Positions 1 through 10,212 of a DNA stretch of 64,000 nt are shown in pieces. Positions within the stretch are counted from its first letter, which is position 1. Each line of letters begins with the position of its first letter. The translations under genes and the position numbers were made by a program. The notes below the pieces were generated by a model. The model made no database searches. It was given only the letters and a program-made list of their open reading frames with translations, and was not told the origin of the DNA. This DNA comes from Mycobacterium sp. JS623 (GTDB taxonomy: Bacteria; Actinomycetota; Actinomycetes; Mycobacteriales; Mycobacteriaceae): the NCBI RefSeq assembly GCF_000328565.1, contig NC_019966.1:310001-374000 (forward strand), written 5' to 3'.

Positions 1-324
1 CAGTATGTCCAAGTAGGCCAGGACCATTGGTGGGACGGCGATATGAAAAGTCCTACCTACAACACCATGCAGGTCTGCAAAAAAGCGCAATGCCCGTTCG
101 ATACGTCGCCGGACAGCGGCACCGAGAACCTCGTCATCCCGCAGTACGCACATGCGGTCGTGATGGGCGTGAACAAGGTCAGGGTGCCAGGCAACGGCGG
201 CGCGTTCTTCCTTCACACCACCGACGGCGGCCCGACCGCGGGATGTGTGGCCATCGATGACGACACCTTGGTGGAGATCATGCGCTGGCTGCAGCCGGGT
301 GCGCTGATCGCTATCACCAAATAG
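1..324 (+). CDS. L,D-transpeptidase-like exported protein (Rv0309-like), C-terminal part
   Basis: The reading frame is open from base 1 and ends at TAG 322-324, so only the last 107 codons are present and the N-terminus with any signal peptide lies outside the window. The motif HTTDGGPTAGCVA places a His (visible codon 72) and a Cys (codon 82) as in the YkuD L,D-transpeptidase fold, where the Cys is the acylated nucleophile and the family remodels peptidoglycan cross-links outside the membrane. The gene order that follows (SnoaL-like, Hsp70-like, GH16, Rv0320-like, dcd, udgA) matches the M. tuberculosis Rv0309-Rv0322 neighbourhood, so this is probably the Rv0309 equivalent. The fold assignment is by motif only. 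True transpeptidase activity is uncertain because the usual SxGC motif reads TAGC here. Confidence 0.75.
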   Translation, partial: QYVQVGQDHWWDGDMKSPTYNTMQVCKKAQCPFDTSPDSGTENLVIPQYAHAVVMGVNKVRVPGNGGAFFLHTTDGGPTAGCVAIDDDTLVEIMRWLQPGALIAITK

Positions 325-327
325 TCA

Positions 328-786
328 TCAAATATTAAGGGCCCGACCGGCTTTCACCTTGAAGTTGAGGTTCTCGGTCGACATCGATGCGTCGTAGGTA
401 CGGTCGTAGCCGGTCTCGCTGATCTTCCAGCCCTCGGCCGTGCGACGGTAGCGGTCGTGGTAGAAGCCCGCACCGATAAGCATGAAGTTGAAGTCCGGTG
501 CGATCACCCGATCCTGCAGGTACCAGATTGCCGTCGCTTCGTCGCCGTCGACGATGATCTCGGGATGGGTGACGCGGTGCTCTGTGAGGATTTCAGGGCC
601 GAGTGACGATCGCATGAACGAGACCAGCTCGTCGCGGTTGGTGAAGTGGTGCTCCTCACCGATCGATTCGCCGTACCGACCGACCACATCTTCGGTCAGC
701 GTGTTGGCGAAGTCGTCCCAGTGCTTGGTGTCGAGGGCACGAAGGTACCGGTATTTGACTTGCTGGATCTCGTCGATGTCGCCCAT
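328..786 (-). CDS. SnoaL-like / NTF2-fold protein (Rv0310c-like)
   Basis: This is a 152-residue protein starting with ATG at 786, 10 bases after the stop of the FAD/Rieske gene on the same strand, so the two are probably co-transcribed. The layout is typical of the SnoaL_4 branch of the NTF2-like cone fold: an N-terminal helix (IQQVKYRYLRALDTKHWDDF), a His-containing stretch (TEHRVTHPEIIVDGDEATAIWYLQD) and a C-terminal strand (YRRTAEGWKISETGYDR). Members act as small hydrolases, isomerases or ligand-binding subunits, and the sequence does not decide which. Its substrate may relate to the adjacent oxidoreductase. It converges with the L,D-transpeptidase gene, leaving only 3 bases between their stops. 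Confidence 0.8.
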   Translation of the reverse strand: MGDIDEIQQVKYRYLRALDTKHWDDFANTLTEDVVGRYGESIGEEHHFTNRDELVSFMRSSLGPEILTEHRVTHPEIIVDGDEATAIWYLQDRVIAPDFNFMLIGAGFYHDRYRRTAEGWKISETGYDRTYDASMSTENLNFKVKAGRALNI

Positions 787-796
787 GGGCGACAGG

Positions 797-2302
797 CTAC
801 TGCGCTGCAGTCAGGCCTCGCGTGGCCGGGCCTTCGAGCAGCGTGCCGTCGGGCGCGAACCGTGAGCCGTGCAATGGGCACTCCCACGATTCGTCGGCGT
901 CGTTCCAGTTGACGATTCCGCCGAGGTGCGGGCACACCGGCGACACCCGATGCTCGACACCGTCGACGACGCTGCGGGCCTCCAAGTCCCACGGCGGGCC
1001 GCTGACCACGCCACCGCTTTCCGGTGTGCGGTTGCCGATCCGGGTCACCGGCGTGATCCATCCCTTGGCCAAATTGAACCCAACTTCGAGGTTGGCCTGC
1101 AACGCCTTCGGGATGCCCGACAGCTCGTGCGGACTCCAACTGGCAAATGCGTTCGCCCAATCCATCCGCCCCCCGAGGATCCGGCTCGACAGCGCCAGTG
1201 CGGCGGCGGTGCCGTTTGTCATGCCCCATTTGTCGAAACCCGTTGCGACGAAGATCTTGTCGTTGCCCGGCAGGATAGGGCCGACGTACGGCAACTCGTC
1301 GGCAGGCGTGTAGTCCTGCGCCGACCAGTAGTGGGTTTGCATTGCGCCCGGGTAATGCAGTTTGGCCCACGAATCTAGCTCCTGCACCGAGCATGCCGGG
1401 CTCTTCTCGCGGCCCACTGGGTGTCCGGCGCCACCGACCAGAAGCCGGTCACCGTCGGCCGTCGGCGCGTAACGCACTGAGCGAGTTGGCGATTCGGCGG
1501 ACAAGTACATGCCGCGGGTGATGTTGCCGGGCACCTTGTACGCCATGCAGTAGGAACGGCTGGGCTTCAACCGAGCGAAGAAGCCCCCTCGATCGAGGAT
1601 CGGAATGCCGGTCGCCAGTACGCATTGCGCGGCGTGAACGTCGAACTCGTCACCACTCGTGGTGCGAACATGTAGGGCCAACTTGTCGCCGCTACCCGAA
1701 ACACTTTGCACGCGAACGCTTTGCGCCAATCGGCCGCCATGCTCGTCGAGCTCGACGATCAAACTGTCCAGCAGTGGCATCGGATCGAACTGCGCCTGAT
1801 CGGCAAGTCGCACGCCACCGTGATAGGGGAACGGGACGTCGGCGTCGTCCACCCATTCGACGTCGAGCCCCGCGGCTTGACACGCCTCCAGTTCGGCGCG
1901 CGCGGTCCCAACACCATTGTCGGACTGTGCGTATGTGTAGGCGTCCTCACGCTGTACAGATATGCCGTGCGCCTCACAGTGGTGGAGCAACCACTCCTGG
2001 CCTTCGCGATTGCCCTGCACGTACTGCTCGGCCGTCTTCGTGCCGTGCTTGCCGACGATCTTCGACATCTTCGTGCCCTGCAGCAAGCTGATCTTCGCGG
2101 TCGTGTTGCCGGTTGCCCCGGCCCCTGCCGAATGTGCCTCCAGCACGAGAACGTCCTTGCCGGCCCGGGCCAGGAGTACCGCAGTGATCAACCCGGTCAG
2201 GCCGGCGCCGACCACCGCGACGTCTGCCGACCGGTCAGCCTCGACCAGCGGGTTCGGCGGTAGCGGCCGGTCGATTCGGTCGGCGAGCCACAGTGATGTC
2301 AT
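797..2302 (-). CDS. FAD-dependent oxidoreductase with C-terminal Rieske [2Fe-2S] domain
   Basis: The product is 501 residues from ATG 2302. The N-terminal dinucleotide fold carries VAVVGAGLTGL near residue 30, followed by a DadA/glycine-oxidase-type body. The last 70 residues hold the Rieske cluster ligands CPHLGG and CPLHGSRF, so an iron-sulfur domain is fused to the flavoprotein. Such fusions couple amine or hydroxyacid oxidation to electron transfer; the substrate is unknown. The frame continues upstream to 2413, but that stretch is Thr/Ala-rich and unlike the family, and residues after 2302 (MTSLWLADR) look like a normal family start, so the shorter form is preferred. No strong ribosome site is visible at either start. 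Confidence 0.85.
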   Translation of the reverse strand: MTSLWLADRIDRPLPPNPLVEADRSADVAVVGAGLTGLITAVLLARAGKDVLVLEAHSAGAGATGNTTAKISLLQGTKMSKIVGKHGTKTAEQYVQGNREGQEWLLHHCEAHGISVQREDAYTYAQSDNGVGTARAELEACQAAGLDVEWVDDADVPFPYHGGVRLADQAQFDPMPLLDSLIVELDEHGGRLAQSVRVQSVSGSGDKLALHVRTTSGDEFDVHAAQCVLATGIPILDRGGFFARLKPSRSYCMAYKVPGNITRGMYLSAESPTRSVRYAPTADGDRLLVGGAGHPVGREKSPACSVQELDSWAKLHYPGAMQTHYWSAQDYTPADELPYVGPILPGNDKIFVATGFDKWGMTNGTAAALALSSRILGGRMDWANAFASWSPHELSGIPKALQANLEVGFNLAKGWITPVTRIGNRTPESGGVVSGPPWDLEARSVVDGVEHRVSPVCPHLGGIVNWNDADESWECPLHGSRFAPDGTLLEGPATRGLTAAQ

Positions 2303-2641
2303 GGCCTTGGCTGTACCCAGGCGGGCACGGACGAAACCCTGGTTGACCCCAGTAGTCGCCGCCGTGGTCGTCGTCGTCAATATCGGGGCACCAGTGGTAG
2401 CTCGGGAATTCACCTACCTACTCCGATGCGATGGTCGCGGCTCCTAGGTCGGTCAACCCGAGTCCGGCTGTCCTGATGAATGTTGTTGCTGCGCAGCGCG
2501 CCAAGGTGGTGACGCGTAACACCGCGACACTGAAATCTGTGTCCCAGCTATGTGGTTGAGTCCAACCCGCTGCCAATGGTGTCCAAAAAGCGGAGTGTCT
2601 AACGGAATTGGTTACATCGGCCCGCTATCGTGAGGTCCGTT
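2303..2641. promoter_or_regulatory. Divergent intergenic region, FAD/Rieske gene and Hsp70-like gene
   Basis: These 339 bases separate two divergently read genes and must carry both promoters. No confident -10/-35 pair, operator or terminator could be picked. A longer start of the oxidoreductase (2413) would shorten the region to about 230 bases. Confidence 0.4.
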
Positions 2642-4420
2642 ATGAGCGACCCGTTGGGGTTGTCGATCGGGACGACCAACCTGGTCGCGGCGCGAGTCGG
2701 CAATCAACCGCTGATCCGGCGCTCGGTGTTGACCCTGTTCGGCCACGCCGCGCCTGACGTCGGCGTGCCTTCTGCGCACACCGACGGCGTCGTGCTGAGC
2801 GGATTCGTCGATCGTGTCGGCGACCCGGTCCCGCTGGTGGCCCCCGACGGGTCATCGCATCACGCCGACCGCCTGCTCGCCGACGCCCTTGAGGCGATGG
2901 TCTACGCCTCCGGCGGGCAGCCCTCGCCTCAAACCGCAATCGCCGTTCCCGCGCACTGGGGTACATCGACGCTGTGGGCACTGCGCAACGCGATGCGCGC
3001 CAAGTCGAGCCTCGCGCCCAATGGGACACCGGTCCGGCTTGTCTCCGACGCCGTCGCCTCACTCACCGCGCTGCACGCCAACCCCGGCCTTGATCCACAC
3101 GGCGTGGTCGCGCTGCTGGACTTCGGCGGCGGCGGCACCAGCATCACGCTCGCCGACGCCGCAGCGCGCTTCGAGCCGATGGAGGACACCACCCGCTACA
3201 CCGAGTTCTCCGGAGACCTGATCGACCAGGCCTTGCTGAACCACGTCCTAGACGGCATTGCCAACGCCGGTGGTGTTGACCCTGCCGGCACCACCGCGGT
3301 CGGTTCACTGACCAGGCTGCGCGAGGAGTGCCGCAACGCCAAGGAGCGGCTGTCGGCCGAGACCACCACCGAGCTGATCGCCGAGCTGCCCGGCTACCGC
3401 GCGGGAATCCGGGTCACCCGCGCCGAGCTCGAGAACCTGATTGCGCAGCCACTCGGTGGCGTGCTCGCTGCCCTGGAAAAAGCCTTGGAGCGCAACAGGA
3501 TTAGCTGGTCGAATGTCTCCGCGGTGGTCACCATCGGCGGGGGTGCCAGCATCCCGCTTATCACTCAGCAGCTCTCCGAGCACTCGCAGGCGCCAGTGGT
3601 GACGACGCCGCAGCCGGCGCTTGACGCAGCGGTGGGGGCGGCGTTGTACGCCGCCTACGGTGCGGAAGCCGAGGCACAGACCGGGCTCGCACCGGTGCCG
3701 GTGCCGCCAGTCCAGCCGATCCCCGTTGTCGATCCCGTCAGCTCGCCGGATTCGGCGACGTTCCGCGCCCTCGCCTGGTCCCAGGACGACGACACCGACG
3801 ACGTCGTGCCGTACACCGGCGACATCTACGCCACCGATGTGACGTCGGCCCGCCCGCAGGTGCAGTACGTTCCGCCGACGGAGCCGATCGAGGAGCCGCG
3901 TTCGACATGGAATCGGTTGCCGCAGTTGGTATTAGGGATCGCTGCGGTGGTTGCGGTGGTCGCTGTCGGCGGCGTCGCGATCGCGCTCACGAGCGCCACC
4001 GACAGCACCAAGGCGACCGAGCCGATCAAGACGGCGACCTCGGCACCGCCGCTGCCACCGACAAGCCCAGCACCGCCGCCGGCCACGCCGGCTCCCGTCG
4101 AGACCGTCACTGTCACCAGCGAGGCGCCGCCACCGCCGCCCACGACAACGTACGTTCCGCCGCCGACCACCACCCACATCGTGACGACGACCACGACTCA
4201 GCCCACCACGACGACGACCACAACCACAACGACGACCACCACGACGCCGACGACAACCACCACGACCACGACGACCACGACGACACCGACGATGACCACG
4301 ACGTACATCAACGTGCCGTTCGTGCCGGTACCCATTCCGATTCAGGTACCTGCGCCGCAGAATCAGGCGCCGCAATACGAGCCGCAGTACCAGTACCCGC
4401 AGCCGCAGCAGGTGCCTTAG
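2642..4420 (+). CDS. Hsp70-like ATPase-domain membrane protein with Pro/Thr-rich tail (Rv0312-like)
   Basis: The product is 592 residues from ATG 2642; an in-frame ATG at 2630 would add four residues. Residues 1-340 resemble a DnaK/actin-fold ATPase domain: [13 protein letters not shown] at the start (phosphate 1), [13 protein letters not shown] (phosphate 2) and [13 protein letters not shown] (adenosine). There is no Hsp70 substrate-binding domain. A linker is followed by one membrane segment (about 431-455), then a tail built almost only of Thr and Pro ending in a Pro/Gln/Tyr stretch, likely outside the membrane. M. tuberculosis Rv0312 has the same proline/threonine-rich character and neighbourhood. 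Its role is unknown; an ATP-dependent sensor or chaperone of envelope proteins is inference. Its stop overlaps the converging ABC ATPase stop. Confidence 0.85.
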   Translation: MSDPLGLSIGTTNLVAARVGNQPLIRRSVLTLFGHAAPDVGVPSAHTDGVVLSGFVDRVGDPVPLVAPDGSSHHADRLLADALEAMVYASGGQPSPQTAIAVPAHWGTSTLWALRNAMRAKSSLAPNGTPVRLVSDAVASLTALHANPGLDPHGVVALLDFGGGGTSITLADAAARFEPMEDTTRYTEFSGDLIDQALLNHVLDGIANAGGVDPAGTTAVGSLTRLREECRNAKERLSAETTTELIAELPGYRAGIRVTRAELENLIAQPLGGVLAALEKALERNRISWSNVSAVVTIGGGASIPLITQQLSEHSQAPVVTTPQPALDAAVGAALYAAYGAEAEAQTGLAPVPVPPVQPIPVVDPVSSPDSATFRALAWSQDDDTDDVVPYTGDIYATDVTSARPQVQYVPPTEPIEEPRSTWNRLPQLVLGIAAVVAVVAVGGVAIALTSATDSTKATEPIKTATSAPPLPPTSPAPPPATPAPVETVTVTSEAPPPPPTTTYVPPPTTTHIVTTTTTQPTTTTTTTTTTTTTTPTTTTTTTTTTTTPTMTTTYINVPFVPVPIPIQVPAPQNQAPQYEPQYQYPQPQQVP

Positions 4421-5418
4421 ACGGTGGCCTGCTCGACGTTTCGCGGGTGATGGCAGGCGGCCTCGTGTGCCACCGCGTGCTCGAGCAAGGCGGGCTCGTC
4501 GGTGGTGCAGACCTCGGTGGCCCACGGGCATCGGGTGTGGAAGCTGCATCCCGGCGGTGGGTCGATGGGACTCGGCACGTCGCCCTGCAACACCAGCCGT
4601 TCCCGTGCGGCGTTGCGTTTCGGATCGGGAATCGGCACCGCTGACAGCAGCGCGTTCGTATAAGGGTGAATCGGCTTGCGGTACAGGTCTTCGGTGTCCG
4701 AATTCTCGACAACCTTGCCGAGATACATCACCGCGACTCGATCCGATACGTGGCGCACTACCCCGAGGTCGTGCGCCACGAACAGATACGACAGGCCGAA
4801 CTCGTCCTGAAGTTCCTTGAGCAGGTTGATGATCTGCGCCTGCACCGACACATCGAGCGCGGACACCGGTTCGTCGGCGACGATGAACTTCGGCTGCAGC
4901 GCCAGCGCCCTGGCGATACCGATGCGCTGCCGTTGCCCGCCGGAGAACTCGTGTGGGTAGCGGTTGTAGTGCTCGGGCGACAGGCCCACCCGGTCCAGTA
5001 GCTCCTGGACACGACGCTTCAGTTCGCCGCCCCTGGCCAACCCGTGTAGCTCCAGCGGATCGCCGACGATCTGGCCGACACGCTTGCGTGGATTCAGCGA
5101 CGCGAACGGGTCCTGAAAGATCATCTGCATCTGCCGGCGCAGCGGACGCAGGTCGCGGTGTGAGCGGCCAACCAACTCCTCGCCGAGGAACTTCACTGAT
5201 CCGGACGTCGGCTGGGTCAGTTGCAGGATCGCACGGCACAAAGTCGATTTGCCGCAACCGGATTCGCCGACGAGGCCCAATGTTTCGCCTTCGTGCAACG
5301 TGAGGCTTACTCCGTCCACCGCACGCACCCTTGCGACTTCGCGGTCGACCACCACCCCCGACTTGATCGGGAAATGCTTTACGAGGTCGGTGACTTCCAG
5401 CAGCGGATCGCCCTTCAC
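4417..5418 (-). CDS. Peptide ABC importer ATP-binding protein (DppF/OppF type)
   Basis: The product is 333 residues. The GTG start at 5418 overlaps the stop of the preceding ATPase (GTGA), the usual sign of translational coupling; the frame runs open further upstream but would overlap that gene. Walker A is GESGCGKST, the signature is SGGQRQR, Walker B is [15 protein letters not shown], and the switch His is in FVAHDLG. The C-terminal oligopeptide-transporter extension ([14 protein letters not shown]) contains the Cys residues that in some relatives bind an iron-sulfur cluster. It energises uptake of peptides with the neighbouring binding protein and permeases and acts on the cytoplasmic face of the membrane. 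It is the last gene of the minus-strand operon that begins at 10212. Confidence 0.93.
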   Translation of the reverse strand: MKGDPLLEVTDLVKHFPIKSGVVVDREVARVRAVDGVSLTLHEGETLGLVGESGCGKSTLCRAILQLTQPTSGSVKFLGEELVGRSHRDLRPLRRQMQMIFQDPFASLNPRKRVGQIVGDPLELHGLARGGELKRRVQELLDRVGLSPEHYNRYPHEFSGGQRQRIGIARALALQPKFIVADEPVSALDVSVQAQIINLLKELQDEFGLSYLFVAHDLGVVRHVSDRVAVMYLGKVVENSDTEDLYRKPIHPYTNALLSAVPIPDPKRNAARERLVLQGDVPSPIDPPPGCSFHTRCPWATEVCTTDEPALLEHAVAHEAACHHPRNVEQATV

Positions 5419-6416
5419 GGAATCACCTGTGCCCGACGGGATTTCTTTTCTTCTGGGTCGAGCCAGCAACGGTCCAAATGCGCGCCGCCGACGCGCGGCT
5501 CGAGCGGTGGTGGCTCGTCGCATTTGTCGAATGCATGCGGGCAACGCGGCGCGAACCGGCAGCCGGATGGCGGCGCCAGCAGGGACGGCGGCTGTCCGGG
5601 GATCTGCGCGAGGCGGGTGCTGCGCGATTGGTCGAGCCGCATCAGCGAGCCGAGCAGACCCCAGGTGTACGGGTGCTGCGGGTCGTAAAAGATCTCGTCC
5701 AGCGTCGCATTCTCGACGATCTGGCCGGCGTACATGACAAGCACCCGATCGGCGACCTCGGCGACCACGCCCAGGTCGTGGGTGATCAGAATGACCGCTA
5801 GGTCGCGGTCGCGGTTGAGTTGCTCGATGAGCCGCAGGATTTGAGCCTGCACGGTGACGTCGAGCGCGGTGGTCGGCTCGTCGGCGATCAGCACCTCGGG
5901 TTCCAGCGCGAGCGCCATCGCGATCATCACGCGCTGCCGCATGCCGCCTGAGAACTCGTGCGGGTAGTGGCGTACTCGTCGCTCCGGGTTGGGAATGCCG
6001 ACCGAGCGGAGCAGTTCGACGGCCCGGTCGGCCGCCTCGCGCTTCGACACGTCACGGTGAGCCCGGATCATCTCCGCGATCTGATCGCCGACGCGATAGA
6101 CGGGGTTCAGTGAGGACATCGGGTCTTGGAACACCATGGCGATCTGCTCGCCGCGGACATTCCGCAGCTGATCGTCGTCGAGGCCATTGAGTTCGCGATC
6201 CCGGTAGCCGACCGACCCGGTGATCCTGGCGTTGGGAGCGCGGGTCAGCCCGGTGATCGTCTGCGCGGTAACGCTTTTGCCCGAGCCGGATTCGCCAACG
6301 ATGGCTAGCACCTCGCCGGCGCGCAGCTCGAATGAGACTCCGCTTACGGCCTGCACGACGCCGTCTTCGGTGGCGAAGCTGACCCGTAGGTCGTCGACTT
6401 TGAGGAGGGTGCTCAT
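5415..6416 (-). CDS. Peptide ABC importer ATP-binding protein (DppD/OppD type)
   Basis: The product is 333 residues from ATG 6416 ([14 protein letters not shown]). Upstream in-frame sequence is low-complexity Arg/Ser and is not family-like. Walker A is GESGSGKSV, the Q-loop is in [19 protein letters not shown], the signature is SGGMRQR, Walker B is [11 protein letters not shown] and the switch is LITHDLGVV. The C-terminal [14 protein letters not shown] matches the oligo/dipeptide extension. It pairs with the ATPase that follows it with a 4-base overlap to form the NBD heterodimer. The gap to the permease upstream is 139 bases, larger than elsewhere in this operon. Confidence 0.93.
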   Translation of the reverse strand: MSTLLKVDDLRVSFATEDGVVQAVSGVSFELRAGEVLAIVGESGSGKSVTAQTITGLTRAPNARITGSVGYRDRELNGLDDDQLRNVRGEQIAMVFQDPMSSLNPVYRVGDQIAEMIRAHRDVSKREAADRAVELLRSVGIPNPERRVRHYPHEFSGGMRQRVMIAMALALEPEVLIADEPTTALDVTVQAQILRLIEQLNRDRDLAVILITHDLGVVAEVADRVLVMYAGQIVENATLDEIFYDPQHPYTWGLLGSLMRLDQSRSTRLAQIPGQPPSLLAPPSGCRFAPRCPHAFDKCDEPPPLEPRVGGAHLDRCWLDPEEKKSRRAQVIP

Positions 6417-6465
6417 ATGGCGACCTCGCAGGCGAGGGCGCCACATTCTGAGCCGATGATTCGCT

Positions 6466-6553
6466 CGCAAGTTTCGCTCTTTGCCTCGACTCGCGCTCGC
6501 TCCGGTCCTCGCTCGTTCCTCGCTGCGATCCTCACTCGCGGTCGTCTTCGGGT
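6466..6553. repeat. Imperfect CTCGCTC-rich repeat in operon gap
   Basis: Within the 139-base gap between the permease and DppD-type ATPase genes the plus strand shows repeated variants of cgctcg / cctcgct (tcgctcgcaag, gcgctcgctccgg, cctcgctcgttcctcgctgcg). Such GC-rich short imperfect repeats are common between mycobacterial genes. They could fold in the polycistronic mRNA and set the ratio of membrane to ATPase subunits, but that is inference. Confidence 0.4.
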
Positions 6554-6555
6554 GC

Positions 6556-7518
6556 TCATGCCGGTGCCGCCTCACCGAGCCGGATCCGTGGATCCAGCAC
6601 TGCATACGCGAAGTCAACGATTGTGTTGAACAGCACGATGAAGAACGCGCCGAACAGTGTGACACCGATCAGCGGCGGCAGGTCAAGGCTGCGGATCGCC
6701 TCCCCCGCATACAGTCCCACCCCGTTGAGGTTGTAGACCGTTTCGGTGAGGATGGCGCCGCCCCCGACCACCTGGCCGAAGTCGAGACCGAACAACGTGA
6801 CGATCGGGATCATCGAGTTGCGAAGCACGTGGCGGATTCGCACCTGACGTTCGGACAGCCCCTTGGCCCGCGCGGTTCGCACGTAGTCTTCGTTCATCGC
6901 GTCGAGCATGTTGGAGCGCAGCATTCGGCTGTAGAACCCGACGAAGAGCACAGCGAGCGTGAACCACGGCAGGATCAGGTGGGACGCCCAACCCACCGGA
7001 TCCTCGGTGAGCGGCACGTAACTGCCCGTTGGGAAGAGCTGGATTTTGAATGTGAGGAAGTACAGCAGGATCGCGGCCAGCCAGAACACCGGCATCGAAA
7101 TACCCACCAGCGAAAGGATTGTCAGCGCGCGGTCGGTGAACTTCCCCGCGTGGATCGCACTCATGTACCCGAACAGCACCGCCAGTGCCATCCAGATCAC
7201 CGCGGCCCCGATGCACAACGAGAACGTGGCGGGCACCCCTTCCCAGATCTGCTGCACGACGTTGCGGTCCTTCGCATACGACATGAGTTGGCCGGTGAAG
7301 ATCTGCTTCATCATCGTCAGGTACTGCACAGGCAGCGGCTGATCCAGCCCGAGATCCGCGCTGACCCTGGCAATCAGCGCTGGGTCGGCGTTCTTGCCCG
7401 CGATCCGCGCAGCGGGGTCGGAGTTCGGGATGACGTTGAAGATCAAGAACACGATCACCGAGATCGCGAACAGCACTGCGATCATGCCTAGAAGACGCCG
7501 CACGATGAATCTGGCCAT
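6556..7518 (-). CDS. Peptide ABC importer permease (DppB/OppB type)
   Basis: The product is 320 residues from ATG 7518, with the start sharing one base with the stop of the preceding permease (TGATG). The N-terminus (RRLLGMIAVLFAISVIVFLIF) is the typical first membrane segment of the OppB branch. The EAA loop for ATPase contact reads DYVRTARAKGLSERQVRIRH near residues 210-230, and about six membrane segments are visible. It forms half of the translocation pore with the other permease. Length and motif order are normal for the family. Confidence 0.93.
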   Translation of the reverse strand: MARFIVRRLLGMIAVLFAISVIVFLIFNVIPNSDPAARIAGKNADPALIARVSADLGLDQPLPVQYLTMMKQIFTGQLMSYAKDRNVVQQIWEGVPATFSLCIGAAVIWMALAVLFGYMSAIHAGKFTDRALTILSLVGISMPVFWLAAILLYFLTFKIQLFPTGSYVPLTEDPVGWASHLILPWFTLAVLFVGFYSRMLRSNMLDAMNEDYVRTARAKGLSERQVRIRHVLRNSMIPIVTLFGLDFGQVVGGGAILTETVYNLNGVGLYAGEAIRSLDLPPLIGVTLFGAFFIVLFNTIVDFAYAVLDPRIRLGEAAPA

Positions 7519-8555
7519 CAGTGCTCCAACCGGATCTTCGCGCGTGGGTCGAGTGCGTCGCGCAGGCCGTCACCGAAGACGTTCAAGGACAGCACTGTCG
7601 CGATGATCATCAGGCCGGGCACGATCGTCAGATGTGGTGCGGTGTAGATCATTTCGTAGCCGTCGGCGATCATGGTGCCCCACGACGCGTTGGGTGGGCG
7701 GACACCGGCGCCGAGGAACGACAGTGCCGATTCGAGCAGCATGTTGTTGGCGATGTTCAGCGTGAAGAACACGATGATCGTGGAGATGATGTTCGGCAGC
7801 AGCTCGGAGAACATGATCCGCAACGGTCCCTTGCCTTGCGCGATGGCGGCCTCGATGAATTCCTTCTCCCGCAGTGCCAGGATTTCGCCCCTGATCGGTC
7901 TGGCCATGTACGGCACATAAACGAAGCCGATGATCATGATCGGAATCCAGATCGAGTCGCCCGCGATCGCGAAAGGTCCGATCTTGAGACCGCCGATGGC
8001 CAGCGCGGTGCCCAACGCGATGCCGAGGAGCAGCACCGGGAACGCCCAGATCACGTCCATGATCCGCGACAGCACCGAGTCGATCCAGCCGCGGTAGTAA
8101 CCGGCGAGCAGTGCGACGATCACGGAGAGCAAGGTGGTGACGGCGGCCGCCGCCAGGCCAATGTAGATCGACGTGCGCCCGCCGTACATCAGCCGAACCA
8201 TCACATCGCGGCCGTTCTGGTCCGCGCCGAGCAGGTACTGCCCGTGCAACCCCGGCCCGATCGGGGTGCCGTCGGGCCCAACCACATTCGTCGGTTGCCC
8301 GTCGATCACCACCTTCTCGGTGATGTGGTTTTCATTCGGCCCGGTGTGTGCGATGTGTTCGGCCCAGAGCGGCGCCGCAAGACAGAACAGCACAATGAAG
8401 ACGAACACACCGGCGCACAACAGCGCTATTTTGTTGCGCCGCAACCGGAGCCACGCCAGATACCAGGGGCTACGGCCCTGGATCTGCGATGCGGGCACAC
8501 CGGTGGGAAGTGGCGGTTCTCCTGGGACCTCCAGTTCGCCGACGGGGACGACCAT
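7518..8555 (-). CDS. Peptide ABC importer permease (DppC/OppC type)
   Basis: The product is 345 residues from ATG 8555, seven bases after the binding-protein stop. After a cytoplasmic N-terminus comes the first membrane segment (IALLCAGVFVFIVLFCLAAP) and the OppC_N-type region with LLGADQNGRDVMVRLMYGGR, which is diagnostic for this branch. The EAA loop is LALREKEFIEAAIAQGKG. It partners the DppB-type permease. The order A-C-B-D-F differs from the common A-B-C-D-F order because the C-type permease precedes the B-type. Confidence 0.93.
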   Translation of the reverse strand: MVVPVGELEVPGEPPLPTGVPASQIQGRSPWYLAWLRLRRNKIALLCAGVFVFIVLFCLAAPLWAEHIAHTGPNENHITEKVVIDGQPTNVVGPDGTPIGPGLHGQYLLGADQNGRDVMVRLMYGGRTSIYIGLAAAAVTTLLSVIVALLAGYYRGWIDSVLSRIMDVIWAFPVLLLGIALGTALAIGGLKIGPFAIAGDSIWIPIMIIGFVYVPYMARPIRGEILALREKEFIEAAIAQGKGPLRIMFSELLPNIISTIIVFFTLNIANNMLLESALSFLGAGVRPPNASWGTMIADGYEMIYTAPHLTIVPGLMIIATVLSLNVFGDGLRDALDPRAKIRLEH

Positions 8556-8562
8556 CGCGCCG

Positions 8563-10212
8563 CTACTTGATCTTGAACGACGTGTAGTCCTGATTGAACA
8601 GCAGATGGTGATAGGACGTGTCGAAGTCCATGCGTTCGGACAGGAAAGTCGTGTACTGCTCGTTCCCGTACGGTGCCCACACCGCTTGCTCCATGTATGC
8701 CTTGTCGAGGGCCGCGTACTGCTCTTCGACGCCGCCGTCGCCGATCAGCTTCGTCAGCAACTCGTCCTGTTTGGCGTTGTTGGCGGGGATGTCGACGCGG
8801 GAGTAGTTGTTGCCGTTGGTCGGCAGGATGTTCTTGCCGTTCAGTAACGGCCGGAAGAAGTCATCCGGGTGCGGGAAGTCCTGGAACCAGTCCGCGAATC
8901 CGGTATCCACGTCGGGTGTCGACTGGTTGCCGATCGTTGTCCAGTAGACGTCGCCCGCGATCACTTTGAGTGTCGCATTGAAGCCGAGTTGGGTGAGCAA
9001 GTCGTGGTAGTACTCGCCGATCCGCTTGCGGTCCGGTTCGTCGTCGGTCCACACGGTGATGTCGCGGTCCGCTGGATTCGCTTCTGCGATCAGCTGTTTG
9101 GCCTTGTTCATGTCGGGGCCGGGGTAGAGCTTGTACTCGGAGTAGCCCGGCATTCCTGGCGGCAGGATCTGCTGGGTGGGATGCATCCGGCCGCCGAAGA
9201 TCCGGTTCAGCGCCTCGGGATCGACCGCATAGTTGATCGCCTGGCGCACCTTGAGATCGTTGAACGGCGGCTTCTGGTTGTTCATAAAGAAGTAGTAGGT
9301 GTTGATCGAGTCCTCCATGCGGAACCGATTGCCGTAGCGCGTCTTCACCTCTTGCAACCGGTCCGATGCAGGCGGGTCGACCATGAAGTCGACCTTGTTC
9401 TGCTCGATGTCGGTGACCTGGGCGCTGTTGTTCTTGTTCTCGGTGATGGTGATCTTGTCGACGCGCGCGTCGGCCACCTCATCGGCGCCGGCGTCCTTGA
9501 CCGTCTTGAAGTTCGGGTTGCGCTCCAACGTCAAGGTGCGGGGCGCCTCCACCTTGCTGATCATGAACGGGCCGCTGGATGCCGGCGGGGTGTTGGTGGC
9601 GTCCTTGTCCAGCGGGGTGGTCGGCGGCACCGGCGCGGCGAACATCAACCCGAGCACATTTTCGAACGTGCCATTCGGCTCGGTCAGCTCGATGCTGATA
9701 TCACCGGTGTTGTCGTCGGTCTTGATGCCGGTGATCGTCTTCGCCTTGCCGTCCGCGTAGTCCGTGGCGCCGACGATGACCTTGAAGAACACTGAGCCAC
9801 CGGAGTCGGCTTTGAACAGCCGCTGGATGCCGTACGTGAAATCGGATGCCTTGATGGGTGTTCCGTCCGAGTACTTCATGTTCGGCCGAAGCTTGAGTTT
9901 GTAGGTCTTGCCGTCGGGCGAGATGTCGGGCATCTTCTCGGCCAGCGCGGGCACCACCTGGGTGCCTTCCTTGCCCTTGGCATGCTTGTACGTCAGCAGC
10001 GGGGTGTAGACGTTCCACAGCACCTCCCAACCCTCGACCGTGTAGGAGAGTTGCGGGTCGACGTAATCAGGGAAAGACGTCAGCGCGACGTTGATGTCGC
10101 CGCCACCACCACCGCCGCCACCGCCGCTTTTGTTACCGCCGCACGCTGCGACACCGAACGCTGCCAGCGGCGTGATACAGAAGATTGCGACAACCTTGCG
10201 CAGTGTGTTCAT
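8563..10212 (-). CDS. Peptide ABC importer substrate-binding lipoprotein (SBP family 5)
   Basis: The product is 549 residues from ATG 10212, preceded by GGGAG at good spacing. The signal sequence ends in the lipobox FGVAAC followed by a run of eight or nine Gly, so the mature protein is probably lipid-anchored outside the membrane with a flexible tether. The body is SBP_bac_5: PALAEKMPDISPDGKTYKLKLRPNMKYSDGTP is the family hallmark, and DLKVRQAINYAVDPEALNRI follows in the middle. It captures oligopeptides or related ligands for the importer encoded downstream. It is the first gene of the operon, so the promoter lies in 10213-10511. Confidence 0.93.
   Translation of the reverse strand: MNTLRKVVAIFCITPLAAFGVAACGGNKSGGGGGGGGGDINVALTSFPDYVDPQLSYTVEGWEVLWNVYTPLLTYKHAKGKEGTQVVPALAEKMPDISPDGKTYKLKLRPNMKYSDGTPIKASDFTYGIQRLFKADSGGSVFFKVIVGATDYADGKAKTITGIKTDDNTGDISIELTEPNGTFENVLGLMFAAPVPPTTPLDKDATNTPPASSGPFMISKVEAPRTLTLERNPNFKTVKDAGADEVADARVDKITITENKNNSAQVTDIEQNKVDFMVDPPASDRLQEVKTRYGNRFRMEDSINTYYFFMNNQKPPFNDLKVRQAINYAVDPEALNRIFGGRMHPTQQILPPGMPGYSEYKLYPGPDMNKAKQLIAEANPADRDITVWTDDEPDRKRIGEYYHDLLTQLGFNATLKVIAGDVYWTTIGNQSTPDVDTGFADWFQDFPHPDDFFRPLLNGKNILPTNGNNYSRVDIPANNAKQDELLTKLIGDGGVEEQYAALDKAYMEQAVWAPYGNEQYTTFLSERMDFDTSYHHLLFNQDYTSFKIK

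Noticed and set aside
6417..6665. N-terminal extension of the DppD-type ATPase up to 6665
   Set aside because: The extra residues are low-complexity Ser/Arg, come from the intergenic repeat, and overlap the permease; the ATG at 6416 fits the family start.
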